A stretch of 64,000 bases of DNA from assembly GCA_947649125.1 (NCBI GenBank), contig CANSQL010000002.1, positions 56,053 through 120,052 of the forward strand. The letters are read 5' to 3'. The position numbers were made by a program, and so were the translations under genes. Source of the DNA: an uncultured Erysipelotrichaceae bacterium. GTDB taxonomy: Bacteria > Bacillota_I > Bacilli_A > Erysipelotrichales > Erysipelotrichaceae. Below the pieces are notes generated by a model. The model made no database searches. It had not been told where the DNA came from and was given only the letters and a program-made list of their open reading frames with translations. This document shows, piece after piece, positions 34,859 through 45,540 of the stretch (position 1 is its first letter; each line of letters opens with the position of its first letter).

Positions 34859-35022
34859 GTGTAAATTATGCGAGCTATGCAAAGAAACAGACAAAATGAG
34901 ATGGAAGCCCTTTTTATCTGCTTCATCATGCAGCTTCATAAATTCATCGGTTTCTGCCGATAAGGATTGCCTTTTTTCCGGAACAAAAGTATAATGATAG
35001 CGTTAAGCATCGGAGGGATGTA

Positions 35023-35403
35023 ATGAATAAAGCGGATAAAATATTCATAGGTCTTGTGGTGATATCGGCAATTTTATTGTATATCCCTTTATTTATTCAA
35101 GACAGTCAAAATAAGCATAAACAAAAGGAAGTTGTTGTAGACTATCAAAATGAGGAAATTTTACGCGTTGATTTAAATAAGGATGAAACCTATCGGGTGC
35201 AGGCAAGCTTAGGCGAGGTACAAATCGAGGTAAAGGACGGAGCGGTTCGAGTGGAAAAGGAAACCTCACCTTATCATTTATGCTCGATACAGGGCTGGGT
35301 AAAGGATACGGGGCGGCCGATCATCTGTCTGCCCAATGAGTTAGTCGTACAAATTGAGGCGAATGAGACAGGTGAAGACGATGTCGATACGGTGATCCAA
35401 TAA
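35023..35403 (+). CDS. NusG domain II-containing membrane protein
   Basis: A 126-residue protein with one N-terminal helix (about residues 7-25) and a NusG-II-type beta domain: EEILRVDLNKDETYRVQAS, GEVQIEVKDGAVRVEKETSP, CSIQGWVKDTGRPIICLPNELVVQIE. Proteins of this type often accompany the Gx transporter, as here, and in some Firmicutes lie with flavin-based extracellular electron-transfer or FMN lipoprotein genes. The stop overlaps the next start by one base. Confidence 0.8.
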   Translation: MNKADKIFIGLVVISAILLYIPLFIQDSQNKHKQKEVVVDYQNEEILRVDLNKDETYRVQASLGEVQIEVKDGAVRVEKETSPYHLCSIQGWVKDTGRPIICLPNELVVQIEANETGEDDVDTVIQ

Positions 35404-35900
35404 TGAAAACGAAACAAATGATGAATATTACGATGCTGATTGCGATCAGTATCCTGTTTCATTTGATCGAAGCGACGATTCCGCTCCCGCTGCCGATTCC
35501 CGGCTTTAAGCTTGGTTTGGCCAATATCGTCGGCTTAGTTGCCTTATATCTATATAACGCAAAAGTGATGCTTAGCGTAAACATGATGCGCGTTTTATTG
35601 GCGTCCTTAATGCGGGGAATTCTATTTTCGCCCGGCTTTTGGCTTTCTCTGTGCGGGGTTCTGCTTTCCAGTATCGCTGCGATTTGTGCCAAGCGCAATA
35701 CATCGATGACGATATTCGGTGTCAGCTGTGCATCCTCTGCCTTCCATGTGGTCGGGCAAGTTATTGCCGTTACGATCATTTACAATCAGTTTCTTATGGG
35801 CGCACTGCTTCCGATCTTATTATTGCTGAGTATTCCGACAGGACTGTTGACCGGTTTTTTCGCAAATCAAGTCTTAAAACGAATTCAAACAGAAAGGTAG
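35403..35900 (+). CDS. Gx transporter family protein (HepI-like)
   Basis: A 165-residue hydrophobic protein of five helices with the family segment FHLIEATIPLPLPIPGFKLGLANIVGLVALYL. The family is annotated as Gx transporter or heptaprenyl diphosphate synthase component I; its role is unsettled. It overlaps the NusG-II gene. Both are close to FMN-binding-like lipoproteins, an association that hints at a quinone or flavin electron-transfer module, but no other module members are here. Confidence 0.75.
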   Translation: MKTKQMMNITMLIAISILFHLIEATIPLPLPIPGFKLGLANIVGLVALYLYNAKVMLSVNMMRVLLASLMRGILFSPGFWLSLCGVLLSSIAAICAKRNTSMTIFGVSCASSAFHVVGQVIAVTIIYNQFLMGALLPILLLLSIPTGLLTGFFANQVLKRIQTER

Positions 35901-35906
35901 AGATTT

Positions 35907-36164
35907 ATGGAAACATTTGTATATCAGCCTAAGGGCACTTGTTCAACAAAAATGGAATTTGAATTAGAGGGCGATATTATTCACTCCTTAAAGGTAACTG
36001 GCGGCTGTAACGGCAACCTGCAGGGCATCTGCAGTATTTTAAAGGGAAAGCATATCGATGAAGTATTGGCTGCATTTTCCGGTATTCGCTGCGGTATCAG
36101 AGCGACCTCATGTCCCGATCAGATTGCGACTGCCTTAAAAGAATATCAAAAAGCACACGTATAG
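35907..36164 (+). CDS. TSCPD domain protein (TIGR03905-like)
   Basis: An 85-residue protein with CSTKMEFELEGDIIHSLKVTGGCNGNLQGICSIL and ATSCPDQIATAL, the TSCPD motif. The four Cys residues (CS, GGC, GIC/RCG, SCPD) may bind metal. The domain is also found at the end of some ribonucleotide reductases. The start follows GAAAGGTAGAG; function unknown. Confidence 0.85.
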   Translation: METFVYQPKGTCSTKMEFELEGDIIHSLKVTGGCNGNLQGICSILKGKHIDEVLAAFSGIRCGIRATSCPDQIATALKEYQKAHV

Positions 36165-36203
36165 TGAGAAGCGAAGCATCACATACTTGTATTAGGTGAT
36201 CGT

Positions 36204-36305
36204 ATGGAATATTCAAGTCAACAAATTGCGGCAGTTTTAAAGGAATTGGGCATGAATGATGAATTAATTGCCTATATGACAAAGCGTAGTCAAAGGCAAA
36301 AATAG
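36204..36305 (+). CDS. Small protein of 33 aa
   Basis: A short frame MEYSSQQIAAVLKELGMNDE (first 20 residues) with ribosome binding site AGGTG at correct distance, ending just before a terminator. It is helical and charged and cotranscribed after the TSCPD gene. No family recognised. Confidence 0.5.
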   Translation: MEYSSQQIAAVLKELGMNDELIAYMTKRSQRQK

Positions 36306-36318
36306 CTTTTTCATGCCG

Positions 36319-36341
36319 GCAGGGGAGACCCTGCTTTTTTT
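36319..36341 (+). terminator. Terminator
   Basis: GCAGGG-GAGA-CCCTGC plus T7. Confidence 0.88.
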
Positions 36342-36486
36342 ATTGGGTACAGGCATTTTGATTGCGATGATAAGGCTTTCGATATATAATAATGGTAGCC
36401 TTAAATCAATGAATTGACTGTGAATATTATTGGTACGAATAATAATACTTGGAAACCTTTCATTCAACGGGTAAAAGTTACATAAA

Positions 36487-36530
36487 TTTTCATGAAAACG
36501 CTTGACATTATAATGAAAATGGTTTATTGT
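36487..36530 (+). promoter_or_regulatory. ilv operon promoter with upstream palindrome
   Basis: TTGACA (36502-36507), a 17-nt spacer and TATTGT (36525-36530). Immediately upstream is the 12-bp palindrome TTTTCATGAAAA (36487-36498), which resembles a CodY box but is one base too long at the centre. CodY control is possible, not shown. Confidence 0.65.
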
Positions 36531-36564
36531 AATACCAACACTTAAGAGAAAGGATGTGGACATC

Positions 36565-36651
36565 ATGTACTACTACTTCAGCGTGATATTATTAGTCGTG
36601 ATTATTATTCTCAAACAGTCTGCGTTTCTTTCGGTTAAGTCAGTCAGATGA
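36565..36651 (+). CDS. Branched-chain amino-acid leader peptide (28 aa)
   Basis: MYYYFSVILLVVIIILKQSA (first 20 residues) has ten consecutive Val, Ile or Leu codons at positions 7-16. It has a ribosome binding site AAGGATG and follows the ilv promoter by about 30 nt. Its stop TGA lies inside the attenuator. Ribosome stalling at these codons when charged branched-chain tRNA is scarce would free the downstream antiterminator arm. The peptide itself probably has no function. Confidence 0.88.
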   Translation: MYYYFSVILLVVIIILKQSAFLSVKSVR

Positions 36652-36710
36652 TTTTGAGATTGTCTGAACAAGAAAGAAAGCGCAGCCTGAAAGTTGGCTG
36701 TTTTTATTTT
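36620..36710 (+). promoter_or_regulatory. Transcription attenuator of the ilv operon
   Basis: The antiterminator is CTGCG-TTTCTTTC (36620-36632) paired with GAAAGAAA-(G)-CGCAG (36672-36685), 13 bp with one bulged G. The terminator is CAGCC-N8-GGCTG (36683-36700) plus T5AT4. The two share 36683-36685, so they exclude each other. A ribosome at the leader stop covers 36620-36632 and allows termination; a stalled one does not. This is leader-peptide attenuation by inspection. Confidence 0.85.
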
Positions 36711-36727
36711 AGGGCAGGAGGAATTGT

Positions 36728-37930
36728 ATGGATTATAAAGAGGTAGAACAGGCGGCGCATCGCTTGGCACCGGTAATTCATAATGTCAGAGTGACAAGGT
36801 CGCATACCTTTTCGGATATGAGCGGCTGTGAATTATATCTGAAATGTGAGAATCGTCAGAAAACCGGTTCATTTAAAGTGAGAGGTGCCTATAATAAGCT
36901 GGCGAAGCTCAAGGAGGAGCAGGGGGTCAGCGAGGTCATCGCTTCCAGTGCCGGAAATCATGCACAGGGGGTTGCGTATGCCAGTAAATGCTTGGGAATT
37001 CATGCGACGATCGTAATGCCGAAAAGCACGCCGATTGCGAAGGTTCAGGCAACTGCGGGCTATGGTGCCGAGGTGGTTTTGGCCGGTGATTGTTATGACG
37101 AGGCATATGCGAAGGCCGTTTCCCTGCAAGCGGAAAGCGGTGCCGTGTTTATCCATCCTTTTGATGATAAGGATGTGATTGCCGGACAGGGAACGATTGC
37201 TTATGAGATTCTGCATGATCTGCCGAATGTCGATGTGATCGTGGTACCGGCAGGCGGCGGCGGATTGTTGAGCGGAATCGCAAGCTACGTCAAGGCGATC
37301 AATCCGCGCATTCAAGTTGTCGGTGTACAGGCTGAGGGCGCAAATGCAATCGTAAAGTCCTTTCAAAAGAAAAAGCATTGTACGACTAAGGGAGTAAATA
37401 CGATTGCGGACGGTATCGCGGTTCAAAATCCGGGTGAAACGACAGTTGCTTTGATCAATGAACATGTCGATCAAATGGTAAGTGTCAGCGATGATGAAAT
37501 CGCATCGGCAATTCTGTTGCTGCTGGAGCGTGAAAAGCAGGTGGTAGAGCCGAGCGGTGCCGCACCGTTGGCTGCACTTTTAAACCACAAGCTCGACTGT
37601 AAGGGAAAACGAGTTGTTTGTGTGCTCAGCGGCGGCAATATCGATGTATCGTTTATTCATAAGGTTGTTGAAAAGGGCTTGTTGACACGCGGCCGCAATA
37701 TGAAGTTTAAAACACTGATGCAGGATGTACCGGGTGCGCTGGAACAATTCTGTACGGTGGTGCGCAGTCAAAACGCAAATATCATTGAGGTACAATACGA
37801 TCGCTTCCAAGCTGATTTAGGGCTTCGTGAAACGATTATCCATATGGCTGTAGAGGTCAGCGGCCGTGCCCACGGAGAAGCCTTGATCAAGGCGCTGAAT
37901 GAAGCAGGCTATCGCAGTGAGGTAGAATAG
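36728..37930 (+). CDS. ilvA: Threonine dehydratase (threonine ammonia-lyase)
   Basis: A 400-residue PLP enzyme of fold type II with the Schiff-base Lys in KTGSFKVRGAYNK, ASSAGNHAQGVA, the PLP-phosphate loop VPAGGGGLLSGIASY, and a C-terminal ACT-like domain (residues ~325-400: MQDVPGALEQFCTVVRSQNANIIEV). It makes 2-oxobutyrate for isoleucine. The shorter single-ACT form is sometimes catabolic, but its place as first gene of the ilv operon argues for biosynthesis. It is preceded by GGAGGAATT directly after the attenuator. Confidence 0.93.
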   Translation: MDYKEVEQAAHRLAPVIHNVRVTRSHTFSDMSGCELYLKCENRQKTGSFKVRGAYNKLAKLKEEQGVSEVIASSAGNHAQGVAYASKCLGIHATIVMPKSTPIAKVQATAGYGAEVVLAGDCYDEAYAKAVSLQAESGAVFIHPFDDKDVIAGQGTIAYEILHDLPNVDVIVVPAGGGGLLSGIASYVKAINPRIQVVGVQAEGANAIVKSFQKKKHCTTKGVNTIADGIAVQNPGETTVALINEHVDQMVSVSDDEIASAILLLLEREKQVVEPSGAAPLAALLNHKLDCKGKRVVCVLSGGNIDVSFIHKVVEKGLLTRGRNMKFKTLMQDVPGALEQFCTVVRSQNANIIEVQYDRFQADLGLRETIIHMAVEVSGRAHGEALIKALNEAGYRSEVE

Positions 37931-37948
37931 AAAAGAGGTGCAGGAATT

Positions 37949-39616
37949 ATGATGTTAAACGGATCACAGATTTTAATCCAATCATTGATCGATCAGGGTG
38001 TCGATACGATATTCGGCTATCCCGGCGGCAGTGTCTTGAATATTTATGACGCACTATATGATAAAAAAGAAGAAATACATCATGTGCTGACATCCCATGA
38101 ACAGGGAGCGGCACATGCGGCAGACGGCTATGCACGAAGCACCGGAAAAACCGGTGTATGCTTGGCGACCAGCGGACCGGGCGCAACCAATTTGGTTACC
38201 GGTATCGCTACGGCGTATATGGACAGCGTTCCGTTAGTGGCAATCACAGGGAATGTCGCAAGCGATTTGATCGGTCGCGATTCATTCCAAGAGGTAGATA
38301 TTGCCGGTATCACAATGCCGATCACGAAGCATAATTTTATCGTACACGATGTAAAGGAATTGGCGGCAACGGTACGATTGGCATTTGAGATTGCCAATTC
38401 GCATCGTCCGGGACCGGTATTGATCGATATTCCGAAGGATATCACAGCGGCCGTATGTGAATATGAAAAATTGCCGCGCTTTGAAAAACGTCCGATTTCA
38501 GCACCTGATGAAGCACAGCTGAAGGATGCGGTGAATGCAATCAGACGCGCAAAGCGCCCGTTGATTTATGCCGGCGGCGGTGTACTTTCCGCCAATGCCT
38601 GTGAGGAACTGTTGGCTTACTCCAAGAAAACACAAACGCCGATCTGTTGCTCGGCAATGGGACTTTCCTCGGTACCGTATGATTATGAGCTGTATTTGGG
38701 TATGATCGGAATGCACGGTACACCGGTTGCGAATTATGCGACATTAAATGCCGATCTGGTGATTGCGATCGGTGCACGCTTTTCCGATCGTGTAGCGGGA
38801 AACCGCAAGAAGTTTGCGAATGCGGCACAGATCATCCATATCGATATCGATGCTTCGGAAATTTCTAAAAATGTTGCCTGTGATACTGCCTTGGTCGGTG
38901 ATGCGAAACAGATTTTAACGCATTTCATCAATCAGGTCGAGGAACAGAAGCATGAGGAATGGCGCAATACGCTTGTTGATTTCCGCACTAAAATCGGATT
39001 GAAAAAGCCTGCGGAGGGTGATAAGGTCGATCCGCGTGATTTCATCTATACGCTCCATAAGCTGTTGGGCGATGATGCGATCATCGTAACCGATGTCGGC
39101 CAGCATCAGATGATAACGGCACAGTACTATCAATACGCAAAACCGCGCAGCTTTATCAGCTCCTGCGGTCTCGGTACGATGGGCTATGGCATGGGTGCCG
39201 CAATCGGTGTGAAAACTGCACATCCGAATCGTCCGGTCGTATTGATTACGGGAGACGGCAGCTTCCATATGAACATGAATGAAATGGCATGTGCCGTATC
39301 ACAAAATTTACCGATTATCGTGCTCGTATTTAATAATTCGGTATTGGGCATGGTACGTCAATGGCAGACGTTGTTCTATAAGCAGCGCTACAGTGAAACC
39401 TCGATTGCGCGCAAGACTGATTTTGTGAAGCTTGCCGAGGCATTCGGTGCAACCGGCTATCGCATTGCCTTAAAAAATGAAATCGAGCCTGTGATGAAGG
39501 AAGCGCTGAGCTGTAAGGGACCGTGTATCATTGATTGTATCATCGATCCCGATGACGGTGTATATCCGATCATTCCGCCGGGCAAGGGCGCGGATGAAAT
39601 CATTTACGGAAACTAG
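37949..39616 (+). CDS. ilvB: Acetolactate synthase large (catalytic) subunit
   Basis: A 555-residue TPP enzyme with IFGYPGGSVLNIYDAL, the catalytic Glu in SHEQGAAHAADGYAR, SGPGATNLVTGIATAYMDS, a central FAD-type domain and the ThDP/Mg motif GDGSFHMNMNEMACAVSQNLPIIVLVFNN (the GDG...NN signature). It condenses pyruvate with pyruvate or 2-oxobutyrate. It is followed directly by the regulatory subunit. Confidence 0.96.
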   Translation: MMLNGSQILIQSLIDQGVDTIFGYPGGSVLNIYDALYDKKEEIHHVLTSHEQGAAHAADGYARSTGKTGVCLATSGPGATNLVTGIATAYMDSVPLVAITGNVASDLIGRDSFQEVDIAGITMPITKHNFIVHDVKELAATVRLAFEIANSHRPGPVLIDIPKDITAAVCEYEKLPRFEKRPISAPDEAQLKDAVNAIRRAKRPLIYAGGGVLSANACEELLAYSKKTQTPICCSAMGLSSVPYDYELYLGMIGMHGTPVANYATLNADLVIAIGARFSDRVAGNRKKFANAAQIIHIDIDASEISKNVACDTALVGDAKQILTHFINQVEEQKHEEWRNTLVDFRTKIGLKKPAEGDKVDPRDFIYTLHKLLGDDAIIVTDVGQHQMITAQYYQYAKPRSFISSCGLGTMGYGMGAAIGVKTAHPNRPVVLITGDGSFHMNMNEMACAVSQNLPIIVLVFNNSVLGMVRQWQTLFYKQRYSETSIARKTDFVKLAEAFGATGYRIALKNEIEPVMKEALSCKGPCIIDCIIDPDDGVYPIIPPGKGADEIIYGN

Positions 39617-39628
39617 GAGGTGAAGCAA

Positions 39629-41154
<1,526 letters not shown>

Positions 41155-41162
41155 GGTGAACT

Positions 41163-42827
41163 ATGACAAGAGCGAGTGATAAGGTACTAAAGGGCGATCA
41201 ATGCGCCCCTCAGCGCTCCTTGTTTTATGCCTTAGGCTTAACAAAGGAGGAGCTGGAGCGACCGCTGATTGCGGTTGTCAGCGCTTATTCCGAAATCGTT
41301 CCCGGTCATGCCCATTTAGATAAGGTTACCGAAGCGGTAAAGGCGGGAATTCAATTGGCCGGCGGTACGCCGATCGTAGTACCGGCAATCGGAGTTTGCG
41401 ACGGTATCGCAATGGGACATATCGGAATGAAATATTCCTTGGCTTCCCGAGAGCTGATTGCGGACAGTGTGGAAACAATGGTAATGGCACATGCGTTCGA
41501 CGGTATGGTGCTTGTGCCCAACTGCGATAAAATCGTACCGGGTATGTTTATGGGCGCACTGCGTGTAAACCTGCCGGCATTGATCGTAAGCGGCGGAGCC
41601 ATGCTGCCGGGGAATTATCACGGCAAGGCAATGAGTCTGTCTACGATGTTTGAGGCAGTCGGTGCGAAAAAAGCCGGTATGATCGATGAAGCAGAGCTGA
41701 CTTATATCGAACAAAATGCTTGTCCGGGCTGCGGAAGCTGCTCCGGTATGTTTACCGCAAACAGTATGAACTGCTTAAGCGAAGCAATCGGCATGGCACT
41801 TCCGGGCAACGGAACGATTCCTGCCGTATACAGTGAGCGAATTCAATTAGCCAAGCATGCGGGCATGAAAATCATGGAGCTGGTGGAAAAGGATATCCGC
41901 CCACGTGATATCGTGAATGAAAAGGCAATCCATAATGCATTGGCTTGTGATATGGCACTTGGCTGTTCTTCCAATTCAGTGCTGCATTTATTGGCAATCG
42001 CACATGAGGCCAAGGTAACGCTTGATCTTCATAAAATCAATGAAATCAGCGAGCGTACACCGAATTTATGTAAGCTTGCGCCGGCAGGAAGCGATCATAT
42101 CATCGATTTATATCATGCCGGAGGCGTCGGTGCCGTATTAAAGGAATTGGCGAAAAAACAGTTGATCGATCCTACAGTCATGACCGTCAGCGGTAAAACG
42201 ATGGCTGAAAATATTGAGACAGCGAAAAATCTGAATCATGATATTATCAAGGATATTGAGCAGCCGAATTCTAAGACCGGCGGTATTGCGGTATTATTCG
42301 GTAATTTGGCAGAGGAAGGCTGTGTCGTTAAACGCTCTGCGGTAGCTGAAAAAATGCTGACACATACAGGCACTGCGCGTGTCTTTGACTGCGAGGAGGC
42401 TGCCAATGAGGCAATCTACGGCGGCAAGATTCAAAAGGGCGATGTCGTTGTGATCCGCTATGAAGGACCGAAGGGCGGTCCGGGTATGCGTGAAATGCTG
42501 AATCCGACCTCTGCACTTGCAGGCATGAAGCTGGATGAGGATGTCGCATTGATTACGGACGGTCGTTTCTCCGGCGCAACACGCGGAGCGGCAATCGGAC
42601 ATGTATCTCCCGAAGCAGCGGCAGGCGGCTTGATTGCGCTTGTCGAGGAAGGCGATCAAATCGCAATCGATATTCCTAAGGGAACCATTTGTCTGCTTGT
42701 TGATGAGGAAACCTTAAGCAAGCGAAAGGCACAATGGATAAAACCGGAGCCGAATATCAAGGAGGGCTGGCTGCATCGTTATCAGCGTATGGTTACCTCC
42801 GGAAGCAAGGGTGCGGTATTAGAATAA
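41163..42827 (+). CDS. ilvD: Dihydroxy-acid dehydratase
   Basis: A 554-residue iron-sulfur enzyme. Cluster and catalytic motifs are [45 protein letters not shown] and PCDxx-like [21 protein letters not shown]. It converts dihydroxy acids to branched oxo acids, the last common step. It starts eight bases after ilvC and ends at a terminator. Confidence 0.96.
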   Translation: MTRASDKVLKGDQCAPQRSLFYALGLTKEELERPLIAVVSAYSEIVPGHAHLDKVTEAVKAGIQLAGGTPIVVPAIGVCDGIAMGHIGMKYSLASRELIADSVETMVMAHAFDGMVLVPNCDKIVPGMFMGALRVNLPALIVSGGAMLPGNYHGKAMSLSTMFEAVGAKKAGMIDEAELTYIEQNACPGCGSCSGMFTANSMNCLSEAIGMALPGNGTIPAVYSERIQLAKHAGMKIMELVEKDIRPRDIVNEKAIHNALACDMALGCSSNSVLHLLAIAHEAKVTLDLHKINEISERTPNLCKLAPAGSDHIIDLYHAGGVGAVLKELAKKQLIDPTVMTVSGKTMAENIETAKNLNHDIIKDIEQPNSKTGGIAVLFGNLAEEGCVVKRSAVAEKMLTHTGTARVFDCEEAANEAIYGGKIQKGDVVVIRYEGPKGGPGMREMLNPTSALAGMKLDEDVALITDGRFSGATRGAAIGHVSPEAAAGGLIALVEEGDQIAIDIPKGTICLLVDEETLSKRKAQWIKPEPNIKEGWLHRYQRMVTSGSKGAVLE

Positions 42828-42832
42828 CAGAT

Positions 42833-42869
42833 AAACCGTTTTGAGCTTTAGACTCATTACGGTTTTTTT
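42833..42869 (+). terminator. ilv operon terminator
   Basis: AAACCG/CGGTTT outer stem with inner GAG/CTC pairing, followed by T7. Confidence 0.75.
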
Positions 42870-42948
42870 GCGCTTTCGGCATATTGAAAATATACAAAAA
42901 TTGGAAATTAAAGGTTGTATTATCATTATTCTGTGTTATAATGGACAT

Positions 42949-43088
42949 GTAAAATAAGATGTTTATTGCTTGAATGATAGGATTCCTGAAAAGCAAATCT
43001 TTCATTTTACACACGAATTATCTGTATTATGTCTATAAATGTGTACTTTTATGAACAGTGTTTTTTATCTTGAAAACACTGTTTTTTC
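42949..43088 (+). ncRNA. Candidate small RNA or terminating leader upstream of the surface protein gene
   Basis: Promoter TTGTAT (42915-42920), 16-nt spacer, TATAAT (42937-42942). About 140 nt later is a strong terminator AACAGTGTTTT/AAAACACTGTT plus T6 (43054-43088). In between, TGTAAAAT pairs with ATTTTACA, enclosing TTGCTT/AAGCAA and a small AGGA/TCCT hairpin. No coding frame. It may be a free RNA or an attenuated leader of the gene at 43231, since no clear second promoter is seen in 43089-43230. Confidence 0.45.
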
Positions 43089-43230
43089 TATGGAAAAATA
43101 ACACTTTGAACACATTGACGGAATTTTATTTAAGTACACATTCATAGATAGTACAGACTAAAAGGGGATGATACCGAAAGAATCATGCAGTACAAAAGGC
43201 TTCAAACAGAAATAAAGGAGGAAATTGAAA

Positions 43231-45372
43231 GTGAAAACAAACAAAGCAAACAAGCTGGTCGCATTGATGCTTTCAGCTACAATGGCTATGTCGGCATTTG
43301 CGGCAGATGTACACGCAGAAGAAGCATCCGATGCTTGGAAAATAGGTGTGAATACCTATGAAACACTTCAGGCAGCGATCGATGCAACGAGTGGTGAGGC
43401 GGCAACAATCGAATTGTTGAGCGATGCGAACGGAAACGGTGCTATCGTACCGAGCGGAAAGAATATTACGATTGATTTTAATCAGCATGTTTATGATATC
43501 ACAGGCGATTTGGTAGGAAGCACGGGAACCGCAACACAGGCATTACAGCTGTTAAAGGGCTCAACTGTTATCTTGAAAAACGGTGAAATAAAAAGTACTA
43601 AGGCAAAAATGCTGGTACAAAACTATGCAAATCTAACGATTGATAGTATGAAGTTAGACGGAAGCAGTCTGAATGCGACAAAGCCGTATACGTTATCAAA
43701 TAACTGCGGTAATGTAGTAATCAAGGATTCTGAGATTATCGCAAAAGCAGGCGCTTATGCGTTTGATGTATACTATTGGCCTACTTTCGGCTATACAGAC
43801 GGCGTTACGGTAAGCGTAGAGGGACAATCAAAGATCATCGGTGATGTTGAGTATGATTCTGACGGTTCTGCGGACGGTAAGGCAAATGTCGCTGAGAAGG
43901 CTAAGCTGAATATCAAGGGCGGAAGCTTCAGCGGTAAGTTTGTAACTTCGGGATTGAATGATGAGGGAAAGACAGGAATCAGTATTTCCGGCGGAAGCTT
44001 TACGGTAAAGCCGGCTGAGGAGTATTTAGCGGAAGGCTTTCATCTGAATGAGGACGGCTCTGTATTAGAGGACGGCGCAGAGGAAAAAGCGGCATTGGAA
44101 ACATTGAAAGCTGCAATCGCGGCTGCAGATACCGCATATGATGAAACAAAAACTTATACTGAAACCTCTAAAAAAGCTTTTGATGCTGCTTATACAGCAG
44201 CGAACGCTCTTGTAGATGATGAAGATGCAACCGCAGAGGCAATGACACAAGCAGCAGCGGATTTAAATGAAGCAGTTAAAAATTTACAAGAGGATACTGT
44301 AGCTGTTGATGTAAAAGCACAGCTAGTTGAAAAAATCAGTGAGGCCGAAGCTATTCTGAACGATGAAAATGATTATACTGAGGATAGCTTAAAGGCTTTG
44401 ACAGATGCGTTAACTGCCGCAAAGGCTTTAGCTGATGATGCTGATGATGAAACCGTTACAGAGGCACTGAATGCATTAACAAAAGCAATCAATGACTTAA
44501 AGCCGGTTGAAACACCTTCCCTTGATTTAACAAAATTGAATGCTGCGATTGAAGCAGCGAATAAAATGCTTCAAGAGGCAATCGACAGTGGTTTATATGC
44601 AGACGCAATCATTGAGGAGTGTAAGCTTGCGATCACAGCGGCTGAAGCACTTCGCGATTCAGCGACACTTCAAGGTCAGATCAATGAGGGTATTAAAGCA
44701 CTGGATGAAGCTATGAAGAACTTGGTTCCAAATGAAGAACCGGGCACTGATCCGGAACCTGATACCGAGGAACCGGGAACTGAAGAACCTGATGATGAAA
44801 AATTCGTAATCAGTGATAAAGAAACCGGCATTAAGGTTACAGCACCTGCAGGTATGCTTGATTCTGATGTACAGCTTGTAGTAAAACCGATTACTGCGAA
44901 AGATGTAAATGATAAGATCGCAGCTGCATTGAACAGCTTAGAAGGTGAAATCACTGCCTTCGATATCAAGCTGATGAAGGACAATGTATTGATTCAACCA
45001 AACGGTACCGTTACGGTAACAATGAATGTGCCGAAGGATTTCTATTCCATGGTGTACAGTCTTTATCATATCGATGAAAACGGTAAATTGACTTCTATGC
45101 CGTTTATCACAGCGGATTATGAATTATCATTTGATACCGATCATTTCAGTATCTTCGTATTAGTAAATGAAGGTGAGCTTGTTTTCGGTCCGAGTGAACC
45201 AAACAAGAAACCGGAAACTAAGCCTGCCGATAAGGATGATGCAGCAATCAAAAATACTGCATCAACACCGAATACCGGTGATCATACAACAGCTGTAGCT
45301 TCTGTATTGCTGCTTGTATGTGCAGGAGCTTATTTAGGCTTCAACTATAAGAGAAAAGGAAATAACGCATAA
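43231..45372 (+). CDS. Sortase-anchored surface protein with beta-helix and FIVAR repeats
   Basis: A 713-residue exported protein. It has a signal peptide (about residues 1-29, ending AADVHAEE) and a beta-helix-like region (residues ~40-260, repeating IxIxxG turns such as GGSFSGKF and GGSFTVKP). Three FIVAR-like helical repeats follow (residues ~283-500, with KKAFDAAYTAANAL and DDEDATAEAMTQAAADLNEA), then a Pro/Glu/Asp linker, a ZU5-like domain (KFVISDKETGIKVTAPAGM) and a C-terminal anchor with TPNTGD, a helix and KRKGNNA. It probably adheres to host glycans or matrix. The start GTG 43231 is nine bases after AGGAGG; TTG 43225 is the alternative. Confidence 0.85.
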   Translation: MKTNKANKLVALMLSATMAMSAFAADVHAEEASDAWKIGVNTYETLQAAIDATSGEAATIELLSDANGNGAIVPSGKNITIDFNQHVYDITGDLVGSTGTATQALQLLKGSTVILKNGEIKSTKAKMLVQNYANLTIDSMKLDGSSLNATKPYTLSNNCGNVVIKDSEIIAKAGAYAFDVYYWPTFGYTDGVTVSVEGQSKIIGDVEYDSDGSADGKANVAEKAKLNIKGGSFSGKFVTSGLNDEGKTGISISGGSFTVKPAEEYLAEGFHLNEDGSVLEDGAEEKAALETLKAAIAAADTAYDETKTYTETSKKAFDAAYTAANALVDDEDATAEAMTQAAADLNEAVKNLQEDTVAVDVKAQLVEKISEAEAILNDENDYTEDSLKALTDALTAAKALADDADDETVTEALNALTKAINDLKPVETPSLDLTKLNAAIEAANKMLQEAIDSGLYADAIIEECKLAITAAEALRDSATLQGQINEGIKALDEAMKNLVPNEEPGTDPEPDTEEPGTEEPDDEKFVISDKETGIKVTAPAGMLDSDVQLVVKPITAKDVNDKIAAALNSLEGEITAFDIKLMKDNVLIQPNGTVTVTMNVPKDFYSMVYSLYHIDENGKLTSMPFITADYELSFDTDHFSIFVLVNEGELVFGPSEPNKKPETKPADKDDAAIKNTASTPNTGDHTTAVASVLLLVCAGAYLGFNYKRKGNNA

Positions 45373-45401
45373 TAAATTCTTAGTATAACCCAATACAGAT
45401 A

Positions 45402-45439
45402 AAAATGTATCCTAAAGTAAGACAGGATACATTTTTTCT
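45402..45439 (+). terminator. Terminator after surface protein gene
   Basis: AAAATGTATCCT/AGGATACATTTT with T tail. Confidence 0.85.
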
Positions 45440-45540
45440 GACTTCAAATAAAGCCTGTTGAGCGTTGTTTTCATTTAAGTGATATCTTTTTCGAACTCAG
45501 TGAAATAGAGGCTGTATGCCTCTTTAATTGACGTTAAAGC

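Noticed and set aside
36487..36498. CodY box upstream of ilv
   Set aside because: TTTTCATGAAAA is symmetrical but has two central bases where the CodY consensus has one, and the flanks do not match well.
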